Source: Serratia bockelmannii
GTDB taxonomy: Bacteria; Pseudomonadota; Gammaproteobacteria; Enterobacterales; Enterobacteriaceae
Reading direction: 5' to 3'
Length of the DNA stretch: 64,000 nucleotides
Assembly: GCF_008011855.1 (NCBI RefSeq)
Contig: NZ_VOUX01000003.1
Span: forward strand, 434,001 to 498,000
Shown: positions 49,127-58,684 of the stretch, in pieces
Layout of the letters: every line of letters starts with the position of its first letter
Position numbering within the stretch: the first letter of the stretch is position 1
Program-made: the position numbers and the translations under genes
The notes under the pieces: generated by a model
What the model saw: the letters and a program-made list of their open reading frames with translations, nothing else
Databases searched by the model: none
What the model was told of the DNA's origin: nothing

Positions 49127-50899
49127 ATGATGGACCGTTCCCGTTTGCTGAAATTCCTACTGCCCTACCTGTGGCCGAAAGACAACCCGCGGCTGCGGGG
49201 GTATCTGGTGGTGGCCTTCGTGTTTATGGTGGCGGCCAAGGTCAGCACCACGCTGGTGCCGCTGGCCTACAAAGCGATGGTCGATGCGCTGAGCGGCGAG
49301 ACGGCGAAAATGCTGGCGGTGCCGCTGGGGCTGATTATCGCCTACGGCGTGGCGCGGGTGGGCGGCGCGCTGTTTGAGGAGCTGCGCAACGTGATGTTTA
49401 TCCACGTCAGCCAGAACGCCACGCGCCTGCTGGGCGTGCGGGTGTTCCGCCAGCTGCATGCGTTGAGCCTGCGCTTCCATCTGGAGCGCCAGACCGGCGG
49501 GCTGTCGCTATCCATCGAGCGCGGCACCCAGGCGGTGTCCACGGTGCTGTCGCGGCTGTTGTTCTCCATCGTGCCGATCCTGTTCGAGCTGGCGCTGGTC
49601 ACAGCGATCATGTGGCATATGCTGAACGGCTGGTTCGCGCTGGCGATCCTGACGACGGTCGGCTGCTACATTCTGTTTACCGTGCTGGCGGTGAGCTGGC
49701 GCACCCGTTTTCGCCGCGAGCTCAACAAGGCCAACGCCGACGCCAACAGCAAATCCATCGACAGCCTGCTGAACTATGAGACCGTGAAGTACTTCGGCAA
49801 TGAAGAGTTCGAGGCCGAGCGTTTCGACCTGTCGCGGCGGCTGTACGAATACGCCGCCATCAAGAACCAATTCAGTTTTACCGCGATCAACCTGGGGCAA
49901 ACCGCCATTATTTCGATCGGGCTGATCGTGATGATGGCCATGGCGGCGCAGGGCATTACGCAGGGGACGATGACGGTCGGCGACTTCGTGTTGGTTAACG
50001 CCTACCTGCTGCAGCTGTATCAGCCGCTGAACTTCTTCGGCTTTATTTATTCCGAGGTGCGCCAGGCGCTGATCGACATGGAGAATATGTTCGATCTGCT
50101 GCAGGAAAAGCGTGAAATCGTCGATAGCCCGGATGCGCAGCCGCTGCGCCTCGAGCGCGGCGAAGTGCGGTTCGACGCGGTCAGCTTCGGTTACGACACG
50201 CGCCGGCCGATCCTCAAGCTAGTGAGTTTTACCATTCCGGCGGGCCACACGGTGGCGGTGGTCGGCGCTTCCGGCGCGGGCAAGTCCACGCTGTCGCGCC
50301 TGCTGTTCCGCTTCTACGACGTGCAGGGCGGTGCCATTACCCTTGACGGCCAGGACATTCGCCAACTGACCCAGGCCAGCCTGCGGCAGGCGATCGGCAT
50401 CGTGCCGCAGGATACGGTGTTGTTCAACGATACGCTGCGCTACAACATCGGCTATGGCAAAACCGGCTCCAGCGATGAAGAAATCGAGCGGGCGGCGCGG
50501 CTGGCGCATATCCATGATTTTATCGTCGGTCTGCCTGACGGTTATGACACCCGGGTGGGTGAGCGCGGGCTGAAGCTGTCGGGCGGTGAAAAGCAGCGGG
50601 TAGCGATCGCGCGCACCATCCTGAAAAATCCGGCCATCCTGGTGTTCGACGAGGCAACCAGCGCGCTGGATACCCAGACCGAGCGCGAAATCCAGGGGCA
50701 CCTGCGTGAGGTGAGCCGCAACCACACCACGCTGGTGATCGCCCACCGGCTCTCCACCGTGGTGGACGCCGATGAGATCATCGTGCTGGAGGCGGGGGAG
50801 ATCGTCGAGCGCGGGGGGCATGAGGCGCTGCTGGCGGCGAACGGTCGCTACGCCGCCATGTGGCAAACCCAGTACAGCGAAGATCAGGAACCGCACTGA
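49127..50899 (+). CDS. ABC exporter of the Atm1/heavy-metal transporter type
   Basis: A half-size exporter of about 590 residues: six membrane helices (to about 320) with the Atm1-type loop NYETVKYFGNEEFEAERF, then an NBD with Walker A GASGAGKST, signature LSGGEKQR and Walker B ILVFDEATSAL. The Atm1/ABCB7 branch exports glutathione conjugates or metal-glutathione complexes and supports Fe-S or metal balance. The start is uncertain: ATG at 49127, at 49130 or, with 12 more residues, at 49091. It faces a divergent AraC-GyrI-type regulator. Confidence 0.9.
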   Translation: MMDRSRLLKFLLPYLWPKDNPRLRGYLVVAFVFMVAAKVSTTLVPLAYKAMVDALSGETAKMLAVPLGLIIAYGVARVGGALFEELRNVMFIHVSQNATRLLGVRVFRQLHALSLRFHLERQTGGLSLSIERGTQAVSTVLSRLLFSIVPILFELALVTAIMWHMLNGWFALAILTTVGCYILFTVLAVSWRTRFRRELNKANADANSKSIDSLLNYETVKYFGNEEFEAERFDLSRRLYEYAAIKNQFSFTAINLGQTAIISIGLIVMMAMAAQGITQGTMTVGDFVLVNAYLLQLYQPLNFFGFIYSEVRQALIDMENMFDLLQEKREIVDSPDAQPLRLERGEVRFDAVSFGYDTRRPILKLVSFTIPAGHTVAVVGASGAGKSTLSRLLFRFYDVQGGAITLDGQDIRQLTQASLRQAIGIVPQDTVLFNDTLRYNIGYGKTGSSDEEIERAARLAHIHDFIVGLPDGYDTRVGERGLKLSGGEKQRVAIARTILKNPAILVFDEATSALDTQTEREIQGHLREVSRNHTTLVIAHRLSTVVDADEIIVLEAGEIVERGGHEALLAANGRYAAMWQTQYSEDQEPH

Positions 50900-50916
50900 C
50901 GCTGCCGTTCACTCCG

Positions 50917-51504
50917 TCATGGCGCAGCCTTGAGCCGTTGTATCACGTAGTCGCAGGCGATGCGGTAATCCTGCTGCAGGTCGGTGTCATCCCCGGCCAG
51001 GCTGCCGCGCAGCCAGAGCCCATCGATCATCGCCGCCAGCCCTCGCGCTGCGTCGCGCGCCTGTTGCAGCGGCAGCTCGCGGCGGAACTGGCTGCAAATA
51101 TTGGAATAGAGCCGCCGATCGTTGGCGCGCTGCAGGCGGCGCAGCCCCGGCTGATGCATGCTGGCGGCCCAGAAGTCGAGCCAGGCGCGCATGGAAATGG
51201 CGTTGGTTTGGCTGGGGTGGAAGTTGCCCTGAATGATGGCGCACAGCTGCGATTGGCTGTCGCTTGCCGCCTGAGCGCGGCACTCGGCCACCGCGTCGCG
51301 CAGATCGCGCAGGATCTTGCGCATGGTCGCGCTCAATAATCCTTCTTTATCGCCAAAATAGTGGCTGACGATGCCGGTCGACAGCCCGGCTTCTTTCGCC
51401 ACCTGAGAGAGGGTGACGCCGGCCAGCCCCACAACGTTGATGGTCTCGAAGGCGGCGTTAATCAGCTGCTCCTTGCGCTGCTCAGGAATGTCTCTGCGGT
51501 ACAT
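50917..51504 (-). CDS. betI: TetR-family regulator BetI
   Basis: A 195-residue TetR regulator, same length as E. coli BetI and collinear with it (GLSTGIVSHYFGDKEGLLSATMR; AMIDGLWLRGSL; FRRELPLQQARDAARG). BetI represses choline/glycine-betaine genes and is released by choline. The ATG at 51504 was chosen by homology. It is divergent from a BCCT transporter gene with a 22-bp operator between. The betaine synthesis genes betA and betB are not adjacent, unlike the E. coli locus. Confidence 0.88.
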   Translation of the reverse strand: MYRRDIPEQRKEQLINAAFETINVVGLAGVTLSQVAKEAGLSTGIVSHYFGDKEGLLSATMRKILRDLRDAVAECRAQAASDSQSQLCAIIQGNFHPSQTNAISMRAWLDFWAASMHQPGLRRLQRANDRRLYSNICSQFRRELPLQQARDAARGLAAMIDGLWLRGSLAGDDTDLQQDYRIACDYVIQRLKAAP

Positions 51505-51543
51505 ATTTTCCCCAACTGATAGGCAAATCACACTTTGAATTTG

Positions 51544-51565
51544 ATTGATTGAACGATCAATCAAT
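51544..51565. promoter_or_regulatory. Predicted BetI operator
   Basis: ATTGATTGA (51544-51552), 4 bases, TCAATCAAT (51557-51565): 9-bp arms in perfect dyad symmetry, inside the divergent betI-transporter promoter region. The size and TTGATTGA core are characteristic of BetI-type operators. Confidence 0.75.
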
Positions 51566-51662
51566 ACTCTATATGCTGCGAAAATGTCAAATAAATGACG
51601 GTAATATGTTAACCAAAAGTTACGTTTAAATCGTCTGTCTTTCGCATCATGGAAGCCTGCCA

Positions 51663-53207
51663 ATGACAATGAAAACTCCCCCATCGCTTGACGAAGAACC
51701 TGTCAGATTAAATGTCCCGGTATTTTTCGGCTCAGCGGCGGTGATCCTGCTGCTGGGATCGCTGGTCGTGCTGTTTCCCGCCGCCAGCAAACAGTGGCTG
51801 AATGTTGCGCAAAGCTGGGTGGCCGACGTGTTCGGCTGGTATTACATGCTATTGATGGTCGCCTGCATGGCGTTCGTGTTCTGGCTGGCGCTGTCGCGCT
51901 TCGGCCATATTCGCCTGAGCCAGGATGACGAACCGCCGCAGTTCAGCTATCCCTCGTGGGTGGCGATGCTGTTCTCGTCGGGCATCGGTATTGCGCTGGT
52001 GTATTACGGTGCCTATGAGCCGCTGGATCACTTCCTGTCGCCACCGGAAGGCAGCGGTGGCAGCGTGCAGGCGGCGCGACAGGCGATGGCGCTCACCTTT
52101 TTGCACTGGGGGCTGCACGGTTGGGCGCTGTACGCGCTGATCGCCACCGCGCTTGCCTATTTCGCCTATTGTCGCGGTTTGCCGCTGGCGCTGCGTTCGG
52201 CGCTGTACCCGATCTTCGGCGAGCGCATCCACGGCGGCGTCGGCCATCTGGTGGACAGCTTCGGCATTCTGGTGACGGTTATCTCGATGGTGACCAACCT
52301 GGGGATCGGCGCGCTGCTGGTGAACTCGGGGCTGTTTTACCTGTTCGACATCCCGCAAAGCACCGGCGTACTGCTGGCGCTGATCGTGGTGATGATGGTG
52401 GTGGCCACGCTGGCGGCGGTCACCGGCGTCGAGAAGGGCATTGCCATGCTGTCTAACATCAACGTCGGCTTCCTGTGCCTGCTGCTGCTGTTCGTGTTCC
52501 TGGCCGGCCCGACGCTGAACCTGCTCAACGGCATGTTGCAGAACCTCGGGGATTATCTGACCTCGCTCGTCAGCCGCAGCTTCGATATGTATCTGTACGG
52601 CAAGGCGCGCCAATGGCAGGGCGCCTGGACGCTGTTCTATTGGGCCTGGTGGGTGGCGTGGGCGCCGTTCGTCGGGCTGTTTATCGCCCGCATTTCCAAA
52701 GGCCGCACCATCCGTGAGCTGATCTTCGGCGTGTTGCTGATCCCGCTCGGGTTTACGCTGGCGTGGCTGTCGATCTTCGGCAATACCGCCATCAGCCTGG
52801 TGCTGGAAGGCGGGCAGGCGATCCTGGGGCAGGTGGCGCAAAGCGATCCGCCGATGGCGGTGTTCAAGCTGTTCGAATACCTGCCCTATACCCAGCTGAC
52901 CGCCGGTTTCGTGGTGGTGATAAGCTTCGTGCTGTTCCTGACGCCGGTTGACTCCGGCACGCTGATGATAGCTAACCTCTCTTGCCAGGGCGGGTCCGCC
53001 CACGATGACGCGCCGGCCTGGCTGCGGGTGTTCTGGGCGGCGGTCACCACGCTGGTGTGCGCCGGGTTGCTGTACGCCGGCAGTTTCAGCGCGATGCAGA
53101 CCGCGGTGGTGCTGTGCGGCCTGCCGTTCTCGGCGGTGATCGTGCTGTACATGATCAGCCTGCGCAAGGATCTGCGCGGTTACGCCATGACGCCGGCGAT
53201 CCCCTGA
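51663..53207 (+). CDS. BCCT-family choline/betaine transporter
   Basis: A 514-residue transporter with 12 predicted helices and the BCCT signatures: MLFSSGIGIALVYYGAYEP in the substrate-binding unwound helix and the tryptophan-rich FYWAWWVAWAPFVGLFIARIS. BCCT carriers import choline, betaine or carnitine. It is shorter than BetT (no long C-terminal tail) and closer to BetL/OpuD-size members. Control by the adjacent betI points to choline as the most likely substrate. No terminator is seen before the converging VOC gene. Confidence 0.92.
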   Translation: MTMKTPPSLDEEPVRLNVPVFFGSAAVILLLGSLVVLFPAASKQWLNVAQSWVADVFGWYYMLLMVACMAFVFWLALSRFGHIRLSQDDEPPQFSYPSWVAMLFSSGIGIALVYYGAYEPLDHFLSPPEGSGGSVQAARQAMALTFLHWGLHGWALYALIATALAYFAYCRGLPLALRSALYPIFGERIHGGVGHLVDSFGILVTVISMVTNLGIGALLVNSGLFYLFDIPQSTGVLLALIVVMMVVATLAAVTGVEKGIAMLSNINVGFLCLLLLFVFLAGPTLNLLNGMLQNLGDYLTSLVSRSFDMYLYGKARQWQGAWTLFYWAWWVAWAPFVGLFIARISKGRTIRELIFGVLLIPLGFTLAWLSIFGNTAISLVLEGGQAILGQVAQSDPPMAVFKLFEYLPYTQLTAGFVVVISFVLFLTPVDSGTLMIANLSCQGGSAHDDAPAWLRVFWAAVTTLVCAGLLYAGSFSAMQTAVVLCGLPFSAVIVLYMISLRKDLRGYAMTPAIP

Positions 53208-53213
53208 GGCGGT

Positions 53214-53645
53214 TTATTCGTCCGTGCGCGGCCGGTGATGCACGTATTCGACAATCGTGCCGTCCGGCAGGCGCGCATTGAAACAGGCGCCGGTGGGCAC
53301 CTCCACCGGACCGAAGAAGATCTCGGCTCCGGCGGCCTGCAGCCGCTGGTGGTAGGGATAAATGTCATCGACCAGCAGCGTGCCGACGGTGCTGCGAAAA
53401 GGGCGCAGGTTTTCTTCCGCGCCTTCCAGGATCAGAAACGGTCCTACCGCTGCCAGCACCAACCGATGCTCGGGAAAGTCGAAACGCATATCCGCTTCCA
53501 CGCCGTGCAGTTGCTCGTAAAACGCGATGGCGCGGTCAATCTCGCCTTCGTCGACGTAGACCCGGATCAGCACGCGCGGCTCGCGCAGCGATGAAGAGTC
53601 GGCGGTTTTGCGCCAAAAGCCCGCTTCTGTCAGTTTTGCCGTCAT
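53214..53645 (-). CDS. VOC-family (glyoxalase-like) protein
   Basis: A 143-residue protein with the paired beta-alpha-beta-beta-beta repeat of vicinal-oxygen-chelate proteins (LIRVYVDEGEIDRAIAFYEQ at the start; GTLLVDDIYPYHQRLQAAGAEI and the end GTIVEYVHHRP). The metal-site residues are not complete by eye, and the role could be drug binding, lyase or dioxygenase-like. It is a single gene convergent with the BCCT transporter. Confidence 0.85.
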   Translation of the reverse strand: MTAKLTEAGFWRKTADSSSLREPRVLIRVYVDEGEIDRAIAFYEQLHGVEADMRFDFPEHRLVLAAVGPFLILEGAEENLRPFRSTVGTLLVDDIYPYHQRLQAAGAEIFFGPVEVPTGACFNARLPDGTIVEYVHHRPRTDE

Positions 53646-53740
53646 TGCTCATTCCTCATGGTGGCTCGTTTCCCCGTCATCATGCCGCCGTTTGGCCGTA
53701 GGGATTAGACTGAGTTGTTATGAACTAGCAGCGGCGGAAA

Positions 53741-53763
53741 TAAAAAAGCCCCGGTAACGGGGC
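53741..53763 (-). terminator. Intrinsic terminator of the LLM oxidoreductase gene
   Basis: On the minus strand GCCCCG-loop-CGGGGC (53758-53763 with 53748-53753) is followed by six T residues. It lies 40 bp after the gene's stop. Confidence 0.85.
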
Positions 53764-53803
53764 AAAGACCAGCTCAGGTCGGAATAGCGGGCTAAAGCGG
53801 GCG

Positions 53804-54721
53804 TCAGGCGCGATGGAATTCCGGTAACACCAGTTGGCCGATCTCCTGCATCGTCTCTTCCAGCGGCCGCTGGTTGCGGCGGAAATGCAGGCCGATGTGG
53901 TTGACCCCGGCGTCACGCATGGCGCTCAGTTCCTGAATCAACCCATTGCGGCCGCTCTTGATGCCGAAGCGATGGCGCTGAATCGGCGCGTCGGCGTTAT
54001 CTGTGAGGTCGAGATGAATAAAGCTGACGTAGGGTTTGTCACCGGCCACGTTACGCCAGAGTTTGACCCGCGAAACGTGGTCCGCAGGCGTGCCGGGATA
54101 CGACAGCCAGCCATCCATATTTTTTCCCACCCACTCAGGCGTTTGTTGCGCCAGCCCGGCGACCAGCAGCGGCGGCGGCGGCGTGGCCGGCAGCAGGCGC
54201 AATCCAGGCTGGAGCGCGCTGTCGGCTTCCCCTTTGAGAATGCCGACGCTGGTGCGAAAGCGTTCACCGCGCGCGGCGTAATCGGCGCCGAACAGCGGGT
54301 ATTCCACAGGGCGATCGCCGCTGGCGACGCCGAGCAGCAGACGATCGCCGCTCAGCGTTTGCAGCGTGGAAGCCGCTTTGCGTACCAGCCACGGCTGGCG
54401 CAGCGGCAGCACCACGGCCGCGGTGCCCAGCAGAATATTGCGCGTCAGGCTGGACAGGTAGCCGAGGTAGGTAAAGGTCTCAAACACCTGCGCGGCGTCG
54501 CCGAAGTCCGGATCGTACAGCGGCACGTCGCGAACCCAGGCGGCGCGAAAGCCGAGCTCATCGGCCAGCTTGATGCGCGCAGCGTGTTCGCTCATGTCCG
54601 GCACGCCGAACGGTCGCCCATCCTGCTGGCGTTTCAGCTGCCCGCTGGTGGACCAATCGTTGTCCAGCGGCAACTCGATGCCGATGGAAAGCGGCTCCCG
54701 GGTTAGTTTTTCGATGCTCAT
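53804..54721 (-). CDS. LLM-class flavin-dependent oxidoreductase
   Basis: A 305-residue luciferase-like monooxygenase-fold protein (GIELPLDNDWS; ARIKLADELGFRAAWVRDVPL; LLLGVASGDRPVEYPLFG). These enzymes use FMN supplied by a reductase, or F420 in other phyla. The sequence resembles a small-subfamily type with an N-terminal LPLDNDW segment. No reductase is adjacent and no substrate can be assigned. Single gene with its own terminator. Confidence 0.88.
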   Translation of the reverse strand: MSIEKLTREPLSIGIELPLDNDWSTSGQLKRQQDGRPFGVPDMSEHAARIKLADELGFRAAWVRDVPLYDPDFGDAAQVFETFTYLGYLSSLTRNILLGTAAVVLPLRQPWLVRKAASTLQTLSGDRLLLGVASGDRPVEYPLFGADYAARGERFRTSVGILKGEADSALQPGLRLLPATPPPPLLVAGLAQQTPEWVGKNMDGWLSYPGTPADHVSRVKLWRNVAGDKPYVSFIHLDLTDNADAPIQRHRFGIKSGRNGLIQELSAMRDAGVNHIGLHFRRNQRPLEETMQEIGQLVLPEFHRA

Positions 54722-55390
54722 GTGTCACTCCGTCTCTGGCCTTGCGGCGCGGTGTCGAACGATGGCACGAAGTGTTGCATGGCGCTTAATTGAGATAAAC
54801 AGCCCTAATCGCAATAGATAATTGCTGTTGCGAGCATAATTACTTTGCAGGATACGGCATGATTGCCGTGATTTACGTCACGCTCTGCGCTTTTGTTATT
54901 GTCCAGATGAAATGATGTAACCCTGCCAATAGCCTTTCCCTCGTAAGAGTTATTTTGTTGCGCGGTCATGAAATAAAACGAAATAATTCAATAGATAAAA
55001 ACGAATCCGAATGCTGCCTATCGTTAACTGAAAGGGGGTGACAAATTAATAAACCTGAAGAGTTAATGGTGAGATTATTCACAGATGGCGTGAAAATAGG
55101 CGTTTTTAACCGCGGGAAAATACTCGTTATTATTTTATTGTCTGTAAAAACAAAGTGATAAAATATCTGATTGTGATAATTCTATTTTAAAATAGTACCG
55201 GATAAAAACTTCATTCGTCTCTAAGAAAGCGCCGGTTGACAGACCGCCGGCTTGCGATAATTTTATGTCATTAATATGTTAATGAGTTGTTGTCGTGACG
55301 GAGGGCCAATGTTTCTCTTGGCCGAGTGCTTAATACACTTATGCCATGGCGGGTCGCCATTCATAAGTTAACTTATGGACAAATGACGCT
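54722..55390. other. Long AT-rich intergenic region
   Basis: A 669-base stretch between divergent LLM and MFS genes with much lower GC than its flanks. No gene was recognised on either strand. It contains a near-palindromic CRP/FNR-like sequence CGTGA-TTTACG-TCACG (54867-54882, two mismatches to the CRP consensus). The rest is unassigned and could hold an unrecognised regulatory RNA. Confidence 0.5.
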
Positions 55391-56656
55391 ATGAATACAT
55401 CGCCAGGGCCTCGCCGCGCATTAAGTGAAGAGAACCGGTTGCTGATTATTTTGTTTTTCGTCTTCGGCTGCGTGTTCGTCGATCGTCTGACCATCTCGTT
55501 TCTGTTTCCGATGATTGCCGCCGACCTCAAGCTCAGCAACGTGCATCTCGGCACGCTGTCGGCGGTGCTGGCATTGACTTGGGCGCTGTCTGGCGCGGGG
55601 CTGGGGGCGATAGCCGATCGCTTTAATATCCGCAAACCGATGCTGATCCTGTCGATCCTGGTGTTTTCGCTGTTCTCCGCGCTGTCGGGGTTGGTCAGCG
55701 GGTTTGCCATGCTATTGATCTTCCGGGCGCTGATGGGGATCGCCGAAGGGCCGGTTTTGCCGATCGCGCAATCGTTGATGGTGGAAAAATCGCAGCCGCA
55801 GCGCCGCGGTTTCAACATGGGATTGATCCAGGGCGCGGCGCCGGGGCTGCTGGGCGGCATTATCGCGCCGCCGCTGATCATCTATCTGGCGCAGAAGTGG
55901 GGCTGGAGCATGGCGTTTCACCTGACCGCCGTGCCGGGCATCATTCTGGCGTGGTTGATCTATCGCCATGTGAACGGCAAAAAGGATCCCGCCTTTATCG
56001 CCGCGCCGGCGACCGGTAAGGCGGCGGGCAAAGCCGCTTACGGCGAGCTGTTCAAAATCAAGAACGTGGCGCTGTGCATTCTGATTTCCTGCGTGTTCGT
56101 CACCTGGTTCATGATCATCATTACCTTCACCCCTAACTTTTTGGTGACCGACCGTGGCTTCGGTGAAGGCACGATGGGCGGCATCATGAGCGCCATCGGC
56201 GCCGCCTGGGTCTTCTGGGGCGTGGCGGTACCGGCGATCTCCGATCGCCTTGGGCGCAAACCGACGCTGATTTTCTTTTCGCTGCTGGCGGTGTGCTGCC
56301 CGCTGTTCCTGAGCTACGTCGACAACCCGTGGCTGCTGGGCGTGCTGGTGTTCCTGTCTTATACCGGCCTCGGCTGCTTCACGCTGTTTATGGCCACCAT
56401 CCCGTCTGAAACGGTATCGCCAGCCCGTATTGCCACCGCATTAGGGCTGGTGATGGGGATCGGCGAGGTGATTGGCGGCTGCCTGGCGCCGTTTATCGCC
56501 GGGCTGATCGCCGATCGCTATGGCCTGGTCAGCGTGATGTGGCTGGCGGCTGCCGGCGCGGTCTGCGCCGGCGTACTGAGCTGTTTTCTCGATGAAACTG
56601 CACCCGCGGTGGTGAGCCGCAGAACGGTGAAACCGGCGAGCGTCGCCGACGTGTAA
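55391..56656 (+). CDS. MFS transporter, unknown substrate
   Basis: A 421-residue protein with 12 predicted helices. The loop after helix 2 reads IADRFNIRKP, helix 4 carries FRALMGIAEGPVLPIAQSL, and the second half has ISDRLGRKPTL. The pattern fits the aromatic-acid/hexuronate side of the MFS. It forms an operon with the moaF-like gene 35 bp downstream, which has the better ribosome-binding site. A substrate such as an aromatic amine, an aromatic acid or a hydroxyacid is possible from context. Confidence 0.88.
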   Translation: MNTSPGPRRALSEENRLLIILFFVFGCVFVDRLTISFLFPMIAADLKLSNVHLGTLSAVLALTWALSGAGLGAIADRFNIRKPMLILSILVFSLFSALSGLVSGFAMLLIFRALMGIAEGPVLPIAQSLMVEKSQPQRRGFNMGLIQGAAPGLLGGIIAPPLIIYLAQKWGWSMAFHLTAVPGIILAWLIYRHVNGKKDPAFIAAPATGKAAGKAAYGELFKIKNVALCILISCVFVTWFMIIITFTPNFLVTDRGFGEGTMGGIMSAIGAAWVFWGVAVPAISDRLGRKPTLIFFSLLAVCCPLFLSYVDNPWLLGVLVFLSYTGLGCFTLFMATIPSETVSPARIATALGLVMGIGEVIGGCLAPFIAGLIADRYGLVSVMWLAAAGAVCAGVLSCFLDETAPAVVSRRTVKPASVADV

Positions 56657-56691
56657 GACGGTTTTATCCCATTCAATCAAGGAGAGCGAAG

Positions 56692-57501
56692 ATGTCAGCA
56701 GAACAATCCGTACTGAATCAAAATGCCGAACCGGACTGGAAGAATTACGACGATTTCGCACGCGGCATCGACACCAACCGGCTGCCGGGCACCCAGGACT
56801 GGCGCGGCAAAACGTTGCAGATCGCCTTTGAAGACGGCGGGGACTTCACGCTGCGTTTCAGCGCCGATCGGCAACGGGTGCTCTGGGCCTGGGGCGGGGA
56901 GAGCGGCGAGGACGCTTACGAAGAGGTGCAAACCTCCGCCGCACGCTATTTCTTCAATATTCCGCTGCAGTCGCCGGGCAACGAATGCCTGACGCTGGTG
57001 CTCAACCGCGACAGCGGCCGGGCGCTGCTGGTGCGCAGCACGCTACTGCCTGAACATGCGGTAGAAAAGGGGTCTCGCCTCAAGCAAAGCTTCCACGTTG
57101 GGCTGATTGCAGGCGTCACGCCGGGCGGCATCGCACCGCATTTGACCCGCGAGCTGATCGGCTATCGCACGCTGAACGTCTACAGCCCCAACCATTACTA
57201 CGAGCACTTCTACGTCAACACCGAGCGCTACGCCTGGCAAAACCTGCGCGGCGAACAGTTCGGCCACGGCGACATGGACTACGCCACTTACTACAAGTTT
57301 GAGGATGAGATGTTCCTGTTCACCTTCCGGGAAAAGATTATCCCGGTGTGCTCGGTGTTCTTCCTCGACTTTATCTCCGGACGCTGCACCGGCACCTTCC
57401 TCGGGCTGGACGCCGCCGGCCGGGTGCTGGTGTCACCGGCCGGGGCATTCATCAGCAAGATGAGCTACAACGCGTACCCGGAGGGCGTGCAGCCGCTGTG
57501 A
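56692..57501 (+). CDS. MoaF-like family protein
   Basis: A 269-residue soluble protein that matches the MoaF family: a duplicated lipocalin-like beta-rich layout with GKTLQIAFEDGGDFTLRF near the start and YYEHFYVNTERYAWQNL, DYATYYKFEDEMFLF and GRCTGTFLG later. MoaF was named in the monoamine regulon of Klebsiella aerogenes; the older link to molybdenum cofactor is not supported by biochemistry. Strong AAGGAGAG site. It shares a promoter with the MFS gene and converges on lldD with 1 base between. Confidence 0.85.
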   Translation: MSAEQSVLNQNAEPDWKNYDDFARGIDTNRLPGTQDWRGKTLQIAFEDGGDFTLRFSADRQRVLWAWGGESGEDAYEEVQTSAARYFFNIPLQSPGNECLTLVLNRDSGRALLVRSTLLPEHAVEKGSRLKQSFHVGLIAGVTPGGIAPHLTRELIGYRTLNVYSPNHYYEHFYVNTERYAWQNLRGEQFGHGDMDYATYYKFEDEMFLFTFREKIIPVCSVFFLDFISGRCTGTFLGLDAAGRVLVSPAGAFISKMSYNAYPEGVQPL

Positions 57502-57502
57502 A

Positions 57503-58642
57503 TCAGGCGTTTCTGACCAGCGATCCGGCGTTGATCTCCGTGATGGATTTCGCGCCGGTGAGCGTCATAGCGACGCGCATTTCCTTGTCGATCAGATCCA
57601 GCAAGTTGGCCACCCCGGCTTCGCCCGCCGCCGCCAGCGCATAGACGAAGGCGCGCCCCAGCAGCACGCTGTCGGCGCCCAGCGCGATCATGCGCACCAC
57701 GTCCAGGCCGCTGCGGATGCCGGAGTCGGCCAACAGGGTAATGTCGCCTTTCACTGCGTCGGCGATCGCCGGCATGGCGCGCGCGGTCGACAGCACGCCG
57801 TCCAGCTGGCGGCCGCCGTGGTTGGAGACGATGATGCCGTCGGCGCCGAAGCGCACCGCGTCTTTGGCGTCTTCCGGATCCAGAATGCCTTTGATGATCA
57901 TCGGGCCGTCCCAGAATTCGCGGATCCACTCCAGATCTTTCCAGGAAATCGACGGATCGAAGTTGGCGCCCAGCCAGCCGATGTAGTCTTCCAGGCTGGT
58001 CGGTTTGCCGCGGTAGGCCGAGACGTTGCCCAGATCGTGCGGCTTGCCGAACAGGCCGACATCCCAGGCCCACTGCGGATGGGTAAACGCCTGCAGAACG
58101 CGGCGCAGGGCGGCGTTAGGGCCGCTCATTCCCGAGTGGGCGTCGCGGTAACGGGCGCCGGGCACCGGCATGTCGACGGTAAACACCAGCGTTTTCACGC
58201 CGGCGGCCTTGGCGCGCTCCAGTGCGTTGCGCATAAAGCCGCGATCTTTCAGCACGTAGAGCTGGAACCACATCGGCCGATCGATCGCCGGCGCTACCTC
58301 TTCGATCGGGCAGACCGACACGGTGGACAGCGTGAACGGAATGCCTTTTTTGGCCGCGGCACGCGCGGCCTGCACTTCGCCGCGGCGGGCGTACATGCCG
58401 GTCAGCCCCACCGGCCCCAGCGCAACCGGCATCGCCAGCTGCTCGCCGAACAGCGTGGTCTCCAGGCTGAGTTCGGACATATTGCGCAGCACGCGCTGGC
58501 GCAGGGCAATATCGGCCAGATCTGCGGTATTGCGCTTCAGCGTATGCTCCGCGTAGGCCCCGCCGTCGATGTAGTGAAACAGAAACGGCGGCAGTTTGGC
58601 CTGGGCGGCGGCCCGGTAGTCGGTTGACGCGGAGATGATCAT
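57503..58642 (-). CDS. lldD: FMN-dependent L-lactate dehydrogenase
   Basis: A 379-residue flavoprotein of the alpha-hydroxyacid oxidase family. FMN and substrate residues are in place: [12 protein letters not shown] at the start, [10 protein letters not shown], the catalytic His in [10 protein letters not shown] and [10 protein letters not shown]. It oxidises L-lactate to pyruvate and passes electrons to the quinone pool at the inner membrane. It lies 42 bp after lldP on the same strand, an operon. E. coli places a GntR-type regulator lldR between them; here none is present. Confidence 0.94.
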   Translation of the reverse strand: MIISASTDYRAAAQAKLPPFLFHYIDGGAYAEHTLKRNTADLADIALRQRVLRNMSELSLETTLFGEQLAMPVALGPVGLTGMYARRGEVQAARAAAKKGIPFTLSTVSVCPIEEVAPAIDRPMWFQLYVLKDRGFMRNALERAKAAGVKTLVFTVDMPVPGARYRDAHSGMSGPNAALRRVLQAFTHPQWAWDVGLFGKPHDLGNVSAYRGKPTSLEDYIGWLGANFDPSISWKDLEWIREFWDGPMIIKGILDPEDAKDAVRFGADGIIVSNHGGRQLDGVLSTARAMPAIADAVKGDITLLADSGIRSGLDVVRMIALGADSVLLGRAFVYALAAAGEAGVANLLDLIDKEMRVAMTLTGAKSITEINAGSLVRNA

Positions 58643-58684
58643 AGTGTTTACCTTCTTGTCTTGCTTGCGATAACGAGTGTTCAG

